A DNA stretch of 64,000 bases from Belliella pelovolcani (GTDB lineage: Bacteria; Bacteroidota; Bacteroidia; Cytophagales; Cyclobacteriaceae): assembly GCF_900156785.1 (NCBI RefSeq), contig NZ_FTOP01000005.1, forward strand, positions 62,001-126,000, written 5' to 3'. Made by a program: the position numbers and the translations under genes. Positions 25,239-34,190 of the stretch are shown here, in pieces (position 1 is the stretch's first letter; each line of letters starts with the position of its first letter). The notes under the pieces were generated by a model that was not told where the DNA came from, did no database searches, and saw nothing but the letters and a program-made list of their open reading frames with translations.

Positions 25239-26528
25239 TTACTTCAATAACCTATATACAAACAAAGTGCTTCTCTTGATCAAGTCAGGGTATTGCTTCA
25301 TATTGATGGTCTCAGCTGGTGAATGTGCGCCTGAGCCAGAGGCACCAATTCCGTCTATACAGTCTAAGAATTCAGCTACATAAGAAATATCGCCTGCTCC
25401 CCTAGACCCTGGATCTCCAGCTTTCACTTCCCCGTAACCCATATCCATACTGACTTGATTCAAAATGTCAACTAGTGCCATATTCCCTTCAGTAGGAGGC
25501 ATGGATGGAATCCCATCTTCAAAGGTGATCTCAGCGGTAGTTCTATTGAGATTTTGACCTACTATCCCTCGCATTTTTTCTCTTGCGGCTTCTTTTTGTG
25601 GTTCTCCCAAAAACCTTAAATCACCTGTTACTAAGGCTTCTATTGCCACAATGTTGGTCTTACCAAGTGCCTCTCCTTTACCCGTTTCGGAATTATAGCT
25701 GATGTCAGATCCTCCAATAAATTGACCAGGGTTGAAAGTAAGGTATTGCTCCTCCGATAGTTGCACCCTGAATTCATTCAAAATCCTAGCAGCTTCATAG
25801 ATAGCACCATAGCCTGCATTTTCTTTGAAAACACCCGAAGAGTGCACTTGTCTACCTGTTGTTTTGAGTGTCCATCCTGACGCACCTCTGCGGGCAACGG
25901 TAGCAATATTGAAGCCTTGTGCGGTTTCACATCCTAACGCGACATCGTGCTGCTTGGCTCTTTCTACAAAATCTAATCGGCTGACCCAGCTAGGTTTGCC
26001 GGCATTTTCTTCATCACCTGTAAAATAAACAGTGATCGTTCTATCTTCTAATAAACCCAATTCATGCAAAGCCTTGAGACTAGCAAAAATCATAGCGTTT
26101 CCTCCCTTCATGTCATTCACTCCTTGTCCTTTGGCGGTGTTTTCGTCCACCATGGTGAAAGGGTGAAATGGCATGTCTTTTTCAAACACCGTATCCAAAT
26201 GACCTATGAAAAACAATTTTTTACCCTGTGACCCTTTTCTAGTGGCTACAAAATGTCCTGCTCTCCTCAATGAATCTGGAAGTGTAACCCATTCAGTTTG
26301 GAAACCGATTTTAGCAAACTCCCTTTCATATACTTTAGCTACTGCTCTGACTCCTTCTAAATTGAAAGTGCCTGAATTGATATTGACAGTTTCTTCCAGA
26401 AGTTTGACCGTCTCTTCATAGTTTTTTTCGATCTGCTCTAAGAGCTTTTGTTCAATAGGATCAAGATTCTGAGAGAAAACTGACAGAGGAGCAATCAATA
26501 AGAAAATAATAAGAAGTTTGGTTTTCAT
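25239..26528 (-). CDS. M20 family metallopeptidase (glutamate carboxypeptidase-like)
   Basis: Exported zinc peptidase of 429 residues with a Sec signal (MKTKLLIIFLLIAPLSVFSQ). Metal and catalytic residues of M20 are in place: GHLDTVF (His110, Asp112), GVNDMKGG (Asp139), GDEENAG (Glu173, Glu174) and GAHSPAE near the C terminus. The dimerisation domain lies between. It should hydrolyse C-terminal amino acids from peptides or folyl-type substrates in the periplasm, with substrate uncertain. It stands alone and is divergent from the lipoprotein at 26677. Confidence 0.93.
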   Translation of the reverse strand: MKTKLLIIFLLIAPLSVFSQNLDPIEQKLLEQIEKNYEETVKLLEETVNINSGTFNLEGVRAVAKVYEREFAKIGFQTEWVTLPDSLRRAGHFVATRKGSQGKKLFFIGHLDTVFEKDMPFHPFTMVDENTAKGQGVNDMKGGNAMIFASLKALHELGLLEDRTITVYFTGDEENAGKPSWVSRLDFVERAKQHDVALGCETAQGFNIATVARRGASGWTLKTTGRQVHSSGVFKENAGYGAIYEAARILNEFRVQLSEEQYLTFNPGQFIGGSDISYNSETGKGEALGKTNIVAIEALVTGDLRFLGEPQKEAAREKMRGIVGQNLNRTTAEITFEDGIPSMPPTEGNMALVDILNQVSMDMGYGEVKAGDPGSRGAGDISYVAEFLDCIDGIGASGSGAHSPAETINMKQYPDLIKRSTLFVYRLLK

Positions 26529-26676
26529 GGTTGTGATTCTAAGTATTCTGTGTTTCTTTTGTCAACACAAGATATCCAAATAATCAGATTTCTGTAACAA
26601 GTCTTTCTGTAAGTGGTTAAAAACTGGAATAATTTTGGTTTTGAATCATTATGAGATCTGATTCGTAAAACTAAAC

Positions 26677-27198
26677 ATGTTACTTATGCAAAATCATTTC
26701 CAAAAGCTGTTTTTCAGCATCTTGGCTATCATAGCCTTGTCCGCTTGTTCGGGCAACCTGACTACTGTTGAAATTGAAACACCCGAAATGCAACTTTCCG
26801 CTGAGGGGCCGCTCTTTGAAGGCGCTAACTCAGCCACTGCAACTTGGGAATTTGATATCAATCAATTGCTTGGTGAAGTCGAAGGAAAGGTTTCAAAGGC
26901 AAAGGTGTCTGCCGTAGAAGTGACCTTGAAGCCGTCAGAGGGTAGCCCAGCATTGGAGAAAATGGTTTTTGAAGTGACATCTAAAAACACTTCCATGACA
27001 CGCGTGGGGCTTTTCGAGGGAAGTATCAATGAAGGCGAGACTTTTTATTTAAATATCGCAGATCAACAAGAAAATTTGGCGAAAGCTTTTGAAGATGGTA
27101 GAATCACCTTTGTGGGGGATTTTGATCTATTGGAAGAAGAATTCTGGGAGAATCTTGAATTTTCGCTAAAAGTCAAATTTGAATTAGGAATCAAATAA
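26677..27198 (+). CDS. Lipoprotein of unknown function
   Basis: A 173-residue protein (170 from the second ATG at 26686) with signal peptide and lipobox LSACSG. The mature part is acidic and beta-rich, with an ATWEFDINQLLG phrase and no recognised domain. It is followed by a DUF2147 gene after 23 bases, so an operon of three envelope proteins is likely. Confidence 0.65.
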   Translation: MLLMQNHFQKLFFSILAIIALSACSGNLTTVEIETPEMQLSAEGPLFEGANSATATWEFDINQLLGEVEGKVSKAKVSAVEVTLKPSEGSPALEKMVFEVTSKNTSMTRVGLFEGSINEGETFYLNIADQQENLAKAFEDGRITFVGDFDLLEEEFWENLEFSLKVKFELGIK

Positions 27199-27221
27199 TC
27201 ATCTATAAACTCAAAATAACT

Positions 27222-27665
27222 ATGAAAAGATTAATCGCAATAATCGCATTCCTTTTTACAGGAACTTTCGCAATGGCGCAAGATGCTGACGCAATCGTCG
27301 GTGTATGGGAGCCAGGTAATGGCAAAGCTAGGGTGAAGATCGATAACATCGATGGTAAATACTATGGTAGAATCGTATGGCTAAAAGAGCCAAACGACCC
27401 AGAGACTGGCAAGCCAAAAACAGATGTCAACAACTCCGATGAGAGTATGAAAAATGTGCCTTTGAGAGGTTACAGAATGCTGAAGGATTTTGAATATAAA
27501 GGAAAAGGAGTGTGGGAAGAAGGTACTATTTATGATCCTGAGACAGGAAATACCTACAGTTCTGTGATCACCATGAAGGATGAAAACACATTGGATATCA
27601 GAGGCTATGTAGGTGTCAAGACCTTTGGGAGATCTGATACTTGGAGAAGATTAAAAGTCAATTAA
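27222..27665 (+). CDS. DUF2147 family secreted protein
   Basis: A 147-residue periplasmic protein with a Sec signal (cleavage near AMAQ). The DUF2147 pattern is clear: IVGVWEPGNGKARVKI, YYGRIVWLKEPNDPETG, DFEYKGKGVWEEGTIYDPETG and TLDIRGYVG...FGRSDTWRR. The family forms a small beta barrel of unknown role. It is in an apparent operon with the genes at 26677 and 27676. Confidence 0.9.
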   Translation: MKRLIAIIAFLFTGTFAMAQDADAIVGVWEPGNGKARVKIDNIDGKYYGRIVWLKEPNDPETGKPKTDVNNSDESMKNVPLRGYRMLKDFEYKGKGVWEEGTIYDPETGNTYSSVITMKDENTLDIRGYVGVKTFGRSDTWRRLKVN

Positions 27666-27675
27666 TTCAGCCGTT

Positions 27676-28785
27676 ATGAAGATCAAACTCCTATTGGCAA
27701 GTATTGCCCTGTTATTGACAGGGCTTTTTCCATTGTTGGCGCAAGACGATGATGACGAGGATTGGGATATCTATGGAGATCTTGAATTGGTCGATGATAC
27801 CAAAGTAAAGCGATTTGCAAAACCAACAATAGTTGGCATGAGTCCAACACGTTTTTTGAGTCTTTCTTATGATCGCCAGTTACCTTACAACATGAATCTT
27901 TCTGCAACGAGATTTCCCGCTAGTGGAAATTCAGGTTGGGGAGTAGACGAGGATGCTCCTGTTTCTGAGACTGGGAGAGTGAATTTCACTGGTGGTATTC
28001 GCTTCAATTCAAATATTCCGGTGATATCCAAAAGTAACTTGGTCTGGCAGACAGGTATTAATTATATGCGAACAGGCTACAGTATTACTGATATAGAAAA
28101 CCAGGGAAATGGAACTGGCTTGGCTACAATCTTGGACGAAAGAGGATTAAACAATTTGAATTGGACCAACACCTTCTTCGTACCGATCAGTGAACAAAAT
28201 TTCTTCATCTTTCAAGGTTCTTTTGACATGAGCGGAGATTATGGCTGGAATTTACAACCTTTCAATACAGTGAGGTGGAGCTTAGCGGCTGTGTATGCTA
28301 AGCGTGTGAGTGAAAATAAGCGTTGGGGGCTTGGCCTTGCTAGAACTTACAGAGTGGGTAATCTAAATTATGTTCCAGTAGTGATGTATGATGTAACAAG
28401 TGCAGATAGGAAATGGGGAACAGAAATCCTCTTTCCTGCGAGAGCCCATGGTAGATACAATTTCAGTAAGACTTCTCTTTTGTTGTTTGGCTACGAGCTC
28501 GAAGGGCAATCCTATAGAATTGATCAGTTCTCAGTAGGGAATAATAGCTACGAAATCAGAAGGGGTGAATTAAGACCGAGGCTGGAGTATCAAAAACAGT
28601 TATCGGGACCTTTTTGGATGAATGTTCAGGCAGGTTATAGGATAGATTACACCTTCAATGCTGACGAGTTGGAAGGTAGCCGAGAGTTTTTCAGAGGTTT
28701 CTTTGGACAGCAGCAATACGGCATGATCAACAATCTCGGGAATGCAGTTTACTTTAATATAGGAATCAGTTTTGTGACTTTATAA
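27676..28785 (+). CDS. DUF6268-like outer-membrane beta-barrel protein
   Basis: A 369-residue exported protein with a signal (MKIKLLLASIALLLTGLFPLLAQ), then an acidic patch (DDDDEDWD) and a barrel-like body full of amphipathic strands, e.g. NLVWQTGINYMRTGYSI, WRLSLAAVYAKR-type and AHGRYNFSKTSLLLFGYELEG. It ends with the aromatic-containing VYFNIGISFVTL, as outer-membrane barrels do. The family name is tentative. A strong terminator follows. Confidence 0.75.
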   Translation: MKIKLLLASIALLLTGLFPLLAQDDDDEDWDIYGDLELVDDTKVKRFAKPTIVGMSPTRFLSLSYDRQLPYNMNLSATRFPASGNSGWGVDEDAPVSETGRVNFTGGIRFNSNIPVISKSNLVWQTGINYMRTGYSITDIENQGNGTGLATILDERGLNNLNWTNTFFVPISEQNFFIFQGSFDMSGDYGWNLQPFNTVRWSLAAVYAKRVSENKRWGLGLARTYRVGNLNYVPVVMYDVTSADRKWGTEILFPARAHGRYNFSKTSLLLFGYELEGQSYRIDQFSVGNNSYEIRRGELRPRLEYQKQLSGPFWMNVQAGYRIDYTFNADELEGSREFFRGFFGQQQYGMINNLGNAVYFNIGISFVTL

Positions 28786-28895
28786 TTGCTTATTAAATCT
28801 TCAATAGTCCACGGTTGATAGACCACAGTATCCCTAACTTAATTTGTGACGTAATTTGGAGGTTAATTTAAGTGTAGACAAAAATTTGAAGGTGA

Positions 28896-28948
28896 ACTTC
28901 CCCAAAGCTATGATCAATATGATAGCGTTTTGGGGAAGTTTTTTTTGG
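28896..28948 (+). terminator. Intrinsic terminator
   Basis: aacttccccaaa (28896-28907) pairs with ttttggggaagtt further down, ending in a run of eight or more T. It terminates the 26677-28785 operon. Confidence 0.85.
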
Positions 28949-29041
28949 GCCATTTTTTCTTTTTAGGACTTTAAAAGTAACTCTTGGTTTTATCAATGGA
29001 TGAAATGGTGAAGATTGATTCAATTGTTCTACCGAAATCAA

Positions 29042-29689
29042 TTAATCCACTTTGATATCGGTAAACCAAATAAACTTCACTCCATCTGCATTGAAATGTT
29101 CTGTGGCGAAAGTGACCCCATTAAATACTCGCTCAGCTTCCCAAGTAAAGGCTCGCCCTTCTGCACCATTTCCTTTTCTGAAAACCCATTCTTTGATCAT
29201 GTATTTTTCATCTAAATAAAGATCATAGGCATCTCCCGGAGTGTAACCATCTTCATTGTTATAGATGATGGTGAGTTTGGTGCTGTTTTCTCCAGAAATG
29301 GGGGCTAAGACTTCATCCTCTTCTTCAAAAGTATAGCCTGTATCCCAAATCAGTTGGAAAGGGTACATCAACCAGTATTTGTCATTGATAAATGCAGCAT
29401 CCGCTCTTGGAAGTTCGTCTTTTGGTAAATCTAAGCTATAAGTATAACTCGTGTCAGCATCAGCATAGTAGACTGTTCTTTCTTTGATATTCCATTGCCA
29501 GTCTCGGGTCCGGACCACATCTCCAGCTTGGACATTCCAAGTATAGGCGATGGAGTTGAGGTTTTCGAACTTGTCAAATCCATATGCTGCAGCTACTTTT
29601 TGTGGAGTAGTCATGTCTGATTCTGAGGAAGCACAAGAGATCAATAGCGCAAAACTGATTAAGCTTAATATTTGAGATATTTTTTTCAT
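29042..29689 (-). CDS. Lipoprotein of unknown function, coupled to murA
   Basis: A 215-residue lipoprotein with lipobox LISCASS. The mature part (SIAYTWNVQAGDVVRTRDWQWN, DLYLDEKYMIKEWVFRKG) is beta-rich and reminiscent of LolA/LppX-like folds, but this is a guess. The ATG at 29689 begins 1 base after the murA stop; a TTG three codons earlier is an alternative. It is probably the last gene of the DUF4290-murA transcript. Confidence 0.7.
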   Translation of the reverse strand: MKKISQILSLISFALLISCASSESDMTTPQKVAAAYGFDKFENLNSIAYTWNVQAGDVVRTRDWQWNIKERTVYYADADTSYTYSLDLPKDELPRADAAFINDKYWLMYPFQLIWDTGYTFEEEDEVLAPISGENSTKLTIIYNNEDGYTPGDAYDLYLDEKYMIKEWVFRKGNGAEGRAFTWEAERVFNGVTFATEHFNADGVKFIWFTDIKVD

Positions 29690-29690
29690 T

Positions 29691-30998
29691 TCAGTCAATC
29701 CTCACTATATCTGCTCCTAACGCATTCAATCGCTGATCAATGTATTGGTAACCTCGGTCGATCTGTTCAATATTATCGATGATTGAAGTACCTTCTGCTG
29801 AGAGCGCAGCTATCAATAGTGCAACTCCTGCTCTGATATCAGGCGAAGTCATGCGGATACCTCTCAGTGGGTATTTTCTATCCAGTCCAATTACAGTAGC
29901 TCTGTGTGGATCACAAAGGATGATCTGTGCGCCCATATCGATCAGCTTATCCACGAAAAACAAGCGACTTTCAAACATTTTTTGATGTACCAAAACTGTC
30001 CCTTTGGCTTGTGTTGCCGTCACCAAAACAATGCTCAATAAATCTGGGGTAAATCCTGGCCAAATCGCATCCGCAATGGTCAAAATCGAGCCATCGATGA
30101 AAGTTTCGATTTCGAAATGCTTCTGTGCTGGAATATGAATATCATCACCTCTAAATTCTAAGTTGATGCCCATTCTTCGGAAAGTATCAGGAATAATTCC
30201 CAATCTGTGGATTTGAGCATTTTTAATGGTGATTTCGGACTGGGTCATCGCTGCTAAGCCGATAAAAGATCCAATCTCGATCATATCAGGAAGTAGCGTG
30301 TGCTCTGTTCCTTTGAGCGATTTGACGCCTTCTATGTTCAATAGGTTAGAGCCGATTCCAGTGATTTTTGCTCCCATGCGGTTGAGCATGTCGCATAGTT
30401 GTTGCAGATAGGGTTCGCAAGCGGCATTGTAGATCGTAGTCTTGCCTTTGGCAAGCACTGCGGCCATCACAATATTGGCAGTACCTGTCACTGAAGCTTC
30501 ATCGAGCAGCATATATGCTCCTTGAAGGTTTTTGCCATCGATATGATAGATTTCACGTTTTTTGTCGTAGTGAAATTCCGCTCCAAGTTTTTGGAAACCT
30601 GTGAAGTGAGTGTCCATCCTTCGACGGCCAATTTTATCCCCTCCTGGCTTGGATAGCCTACCTGTCCCAAATCTTGCCAATAATGGCCCCAGGATCATCA
30701 CCGAACCTCTTAGGGAAGATGCTTTTTTCAAGAAATCTTCTGTGTCTAGGTACTTCAGGTCGATTTTGTCAGCTTGGAAAGTATAAGATTCTGGTCCAAT
30801 TTTTTCCACCTTAACACCCATGTCAGCCAAAAGCTCAATGAGCTTATTGACATCGCGGATGTTAGGAATTTTGTTGATGGTGATTTTTTCTGGAGTCAAT
30901 AATACAGCACAAAGAATTTGTAGCGCTTCGTTTTTTGCTCCTTGTGGAGTGATTTCACCTTTCAGCTTCAATCCTCCTTTTACTCTGAATGAAGCCAT
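29691..30998 (-). CDS. murA: UDP-N-acetylglucosamine 1-carboxyvinyltransferase MurA (Asp-type)
   Basis: First committed enzyme of peptidoglycan synthesis: transfers enolpyruvate from PEP to UDP-GlcNAc in the cytoplasm. The 435 residues show GAKNEAL with Lys22/Asn23 and the flexible loop KPGGDKIGRRRMDTH. Where the E. coli enzyme has the PEP-binding Cys115, this protein has Asp121. Cys-to-Asp versions are known to stay active and to resist fosfomycin. The C-terminal RAGVALLIAALSAEGTS matches the family. Its ATG directly abuts the stop of the DUF4290 gene, so the two are coupled. Confidence 0.96.
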   Translation of the reverse strand: MASFRVKGGLKLKGEITPQGAKNEALQILCAVLLTPEKITINKIPNIRDVNKLIELLADMGVKVEKIGPESYTFQADKIDLKYLDTEDFLKKASSLRGSVMILGPLLARFGTGRLSKPGGDKIGRRRMDTHFTGFQKLGAEFHYDKKREIYHIDGKNLQGAYMLLDEASVTGTANIVMAAVLAKGKTTIYNAACEPYLQQLCDMLNRMGAKITGIGSNLLNIEGVKSLKGTEHTLLPDMIEIGSFIGLAAMTQSEITIKNAQIHRLGIIPDTFRRMGINLEFRGDDIHIPAQKHFEIETFIDGSILTIADAIWPGFTPDLLSIVLVTATQAKGTVLVHQKMFESRLFFVDKLIDMGAQIILCDPHRATVIGLDRKYPLRGIRMTSPDIRAGVALLIAALSAEGTSIIDNIEQIDRGYQYIDQRLNALGADIVRID

Positions 30999-31664
30999 TT
31001 ACCTTCTTTTTTTGGAGAATCCTCCGTTATTAGTTCTTCTTCTGTTGCTGCTGAAGTTCCTTCTATTGTTACCACTGCTCTCAGCTTCTACTGGGATTTT
31101 GAAATCCCTTCTGGTATTGGTCTCAAAAAGTCCCATTTCTTTTACCTTCTCAAAATCAATGTGCAGCTTACCTTTGGAAAGGGTTTTGATGTCGTCCAAA
31201 ATGATCTGATCGTCAAAATTATCTCTGTTCCAAGTAGAATGAAAACTTCTCATCAGTTGACCTATATAGATGATGGCCGCTTCCTGTTCTTCATCATCTT
31301 CTATTTCTACGGCCTTCTCGATTAGTTTTTCGATGTTTCTACCATAGTGCTTAAACTTCACTTCCCCGACCGGGTAACCTATACGGTTTGGTTTTTTGCC
31401 CAATAGTTCTTTTTCTGGCATCGGGTAGGGGCCATCTACATCTAAAGTGAAATCGGACATGATATATAAGTCATCCCAGATCTTCTGATCACTTTCTTGC
31501 TTGAGAGAAGGATTGAGCTGTTTTACAATTTCGACCAAAGTATAGGCACTCTGTGTGCGCCTCTCTCTATCCTCGATTCCGGCAATGTGAATGGCCAGTC
31601 TTTGGATATTCTTTCCGTATTCTTTCAAAATGACTGTGTTTTTGTTGTCTTCAATTTGTTTCAT
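30999..31664 (-). CDS. DUF4290 protein
   Basis: A 221-residue cytoplasmic protein with KEYGKNIQRLAIHIAGIEDRERRT, the recognisable start of DUF4290, a family I know from Bacteroidota next to murA. The C-terminal 35 residues are basic, rich in R and N (SSGNNRRNFSSNRRRTNN), suggesting nucleic-acid or membrane contact. Function unknown. The ATG at 31664 is preferred over a TTG two codons earlier. It ends where murA begins. Confidence 0.88.
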   Translation of the reverse strand: MKQIEDNKNTVILKEYGKNIQRLAIHIAGIEDRERRTQSAYTLVEIVKQLNPSLKQESDQKIWDDLYIMSDFTLDVDGPYPMPEKELLGKKPNRIGYPVGEVKFKHYGRNIEKLIEKAVEIEDDEEQEAAIIYIGQLMRSFHSTWNRDNFDDQIILDDIKTLSKGKLHIDFEKVKEMGLFETNTRRDFKIPVEAESSGNNRRNFSSNRRRTNNGGFSKKRR

Positions 31665-31745
31665 AACCAAACCTTTTTGCTTCGCCTCCTTGAAGGTACA
31701 AAAAATATGGTTTCAGTTTGGGTTCTTTTTTTAATGCTGAGCAAG

Positions 31746-34016
31746 TCAGTCTATTATCCGAAGCTTCGCAAAGCTAAGTAATAAAGTTTTTTCTCCAAAA
31801 TTCTCAAATTGTATCGTCGCTTTTTTATTGATTCCTTCGACTTCTATCTTCGAAACTTTTCCAAAACCAAACTTCGGATGCTCTACCAGCATATCCACGG
31901 CCAAGTTGTTGGTGTTGGAAGGTTTGAAGTCTGGACTTGGTGTATGTACCTTGGCGGTAGATTGAGGGCGCATGGCTGGGTTTTTTTTGATCCCGATAAA
32001 TCCATTTCTGCCTTCGCTTCCTTCGTTTCTCAAGGCTCCTGCTGGGGATGCAGTCATGCGCTTGTTGACTTTGATACAGCTAGGGTCGATTTCCTCCAAG
32101 AATCTGCTAGGTTCACAGTTCAATAATCGCCCATACCTGTACCTGCTGAGCGCATATGTGAGGTAAAGCTTGTCCATGGCCCTGGTCGTTGCTACATAGA
32201 AAAGTCTCCTTTCTTCTTCCAAATCTTCCCTGCTCTGCATCATCATTTGGGATGGGAAAAGGTCTTCTTCCATGCCGACCACGAAGACTTGTTTGAATTC
32301 TAGACCCTTTGAGGAGTGAATCGTCATCAAAGTCACGGAATCTGTCGTGTCCTTATCCCTGTCATTGTCAGTCAAAAGCGCGATCTCTTGTAGGAATGCA
32401 CCCAATGACTTGTCTTCATTCTCAGGATTGTCGACATATTCTTTGATGGCATTGAGCAATTCTTGGACGTTTTCGTAGCGATTAAGACCTTCGATGGTCT
32501 TGTCTTCATACAGGTCTCTCAATAAGCCCGATTGCTTGGCTATAGAACTTGCCGTTTCAAAAGCATCTTTCCGTTCCATTTCTATCCCAAAGCTTTTGAT
32601 CATGGTGGTGAAATCTTCCACAGCATTGGAAGCTCTTCCTGATAGAAAGCTATTGGCATTGGTCATCACTTCCCAGAGTGGGATATCGTGTTCGTAGGCA
32701 GCCACCAGCATTTTTTCTACTGTAGTGTCACCTATGCCTCTTTTTGGATAATTAATGATTCTCTTGAAGGCCTCTTCGTCGTCTTTGTTGACGACAAATC
32801 TGAGGTAAGCCATCAAGTCTTTGATTTCTTTTCTCTGGTAAAATGAAAGTCCACCGACGATCTTATAGGTGATATTCATTTTTCTCAATGCCTCTTCCAT
32901 AGATCTCGATTGAGAGTTGGTGCGGTAGAGAATGGCGAAATCGCTGTTATTGAGCTTTTTGTTGTTTTTTTCTTCAAAAATTGTGGTAGCTACCACTCGG
33001 CCTTCTTCATTGTCAGAGCTCGCTTTGATCAGTTCGATCATGTCTCCGTCAGCATTTTGAGTCCAGACATTTTTTTGAAGTTGCGCTTTATTTTTGGCAA
33101 TGATGCTGTTGGCAGCTTGGACGATGTTTTTGGTAGAGCGATAGTTCTGCTCTAGTTTGACCACAAAAAGGTCGGGATAGTCTTTTTCAAAATTCAAGAT
33201 ATTTTGAATATCTGCACCACGGAAGGCATAGATGCTCTGTGCATCATCTCCAACTACACAGATATTTTGATGAACTGCTGCGAGCTTTTTGGTGATGAGG
33301 TATTGGGAGAGGTTGGTATCCTGAAACTCATCTACCATCACATATTTGAATCTTTGTTGATATTTGTTCAAGACATCAAGATGGTCTCGGAAAAGGACGT
33401 TGGTATTGAATAACAAGTCGTCAAAGTCCATGGCAGAGGACTTGAAGAGGCGCTTTTGGTAGGTTTTGTAGATCTCTCCCATACGAGGCTTCATGGCAGA
33501 TTCATCATCGGCTTTGATGTATGGGTCATTGAGATAGGCCTCCCAAGAGATCAGTCTGTTTTTTGCTCCGGAAATCCGAGAAAGTACTGTGTTTGGTTTG
33601 TAGACTTTGTCGTCCAGCTTCATTTCTTTGACGATGGACCGGATGAGTGACTTGCTGTCATCAGTGTCATAGATGGTGAAGTTAGATGGATAGCCTAATT
33701 TTTCTGCTTCTACTCTGAGGATTTTGGCAAAAGTAGAGTGAAAAGTCCCCATCCAAGTGTTGCGTGCTTCCAGTCCTATCAGTTGTTCGATTCTGTGCTT
33801 CATTTCAGCAGCAGCCTTGTTGGTAAAAGTTAAGGAAAGGATATTAAAAGGGTCAATACCTTTGGCGTGGATCAGATGGGCAATTCGGTAAGTAAGTACC
33901 CTTGTTTTGCCCGATCCGGCGCCTGCGATGATCATCACAGGTCCATCAGTATGTTCTACAGCTTCTTTTTGTGGGGGGTTGAGTCCTTTGAGGTAATCCA
34001 TTCTTAATCTATCCAT
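31746..34016 (-). CDS. UvrD/PcrA-type superfamily I DNA helicase
   Basis: ATP-dependent 3'-5' helicase of 756 residues for repair and replication restart. SF1 motifs in order: Q motif LNPPQKEAV, Walker A AGAGSGKT (30-37), TFTNKAAAEMK, the VDEFQDTN Walker B, VGDDAQSIYAFRGA, LEQNYRST, MTIHSSKGLEF and ATTRAMDKLYLTY. The C terminus carries the Tudor-like PcrA/UvrD tail (VEHPKFGFGKVSKIE), which binds RNA polymerase in PcrA. Either the ATG at 34016 or the one at 34001 (MDYLKGLNPPQ) could be the start. It is 81 bases upstream of DUF4290-murA and perhaps in the same operon. Confidence 0.94.
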   Translation of the reverse strand: MDRLRMDYLKGLNPPQKEAVEHTDGPVMIIAGAGSGKTRVLTYRIAHLIHAKGIDPFNILSLTFTNKAAAEMKHRIEQLIGLEARNTWMGTFHSTFAKILRVEAEKLGYPSNFTIYDTDDSKSLIRSIVKEMKLDDKVYKPNTVLSRISGAKNRLISWEAYLNDPYIKADDESAMKPRMGEIYKTYQKRLFKSSAMDFDDLLFNTNVLFRDHLDVLNKYQQRFKYVMVDEFQDTNLSQYLITKKLAAVHQNICVVGDDAQSIYAFRGADIQNILNFEKDYPDLFVVKLEQNYRSTKNIVQAANSIIAKNKAQLQKNVWTQNADGDMIELIKASSDNEEGRVVATTIFEEKNNKKLNNSDFAILYRTNSQSRSMEEALRKMNITYKIVGGLSFYQRKEIKDLMAYLRFVVNKDDEEAFKRIINYPKRGIGDTTVEKMLVAAYEHDIPLWEVMTNANSFLSGRASNAVEDFTTMIKSFGIEMERKDAFETASSIAKQSGLLRDLYEDKTIEGLNRYENVQELLNAIKEYVDNPENEDKSLGAFLQEIALLTDNDRDKDTTDSVTLMTIHSSKGLEFKQVFVVGMEEDLFPSQMMMQSREDLEEERRLFYVATTRAMDKLYLTYALSRYRYGRLLNCEPSRFLEEIDPSCIKVNKRMTASPAGALRNEGSEGRNGFIGIKKNPAMRPQSTAKVHTPSPDFKPSNTNNLAVDMLVEHPKFGFGKVSKIEVEGINKKATIQFENFGEKTLLLSFAKLRIID

Positions 34017-34052
34017 TCTACAAGCTTCAAAGTTAATGGATTTTTTGGCTTT

Positions 34053-34186
34053 AATGGAACGCGGATGACGCAGATTTGGTAGATGATCGCGGATAGGTAG
34101 AACACTGATGGCGCAGATGTAGCAGATGGTCGCAGGTAAAAAAGATCAGCGTTTATCCGTTCTATCCGCGTCATTGGCGTTCCATT
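34053..34186. repeat. Long inverted-repeat element (type II dispersed repeat)
   Basis: Outer arms aatggaacgc (34053-34062) and gcgttccatt (34177-34186) are exact reverse complements, and the following ggatgacgc / gcgtcat segments extend the pairing imperfectly. Internal words cagat and gatcgcggatag recur. The word set (gcggatgacgcagat, ttctatccgcgt) is shared with the element at 37325-37440. It fills the gap between uvrD and the acyltransferase gene. Confidence 0.65.
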
Positions 34187-34190
34187 TCCA

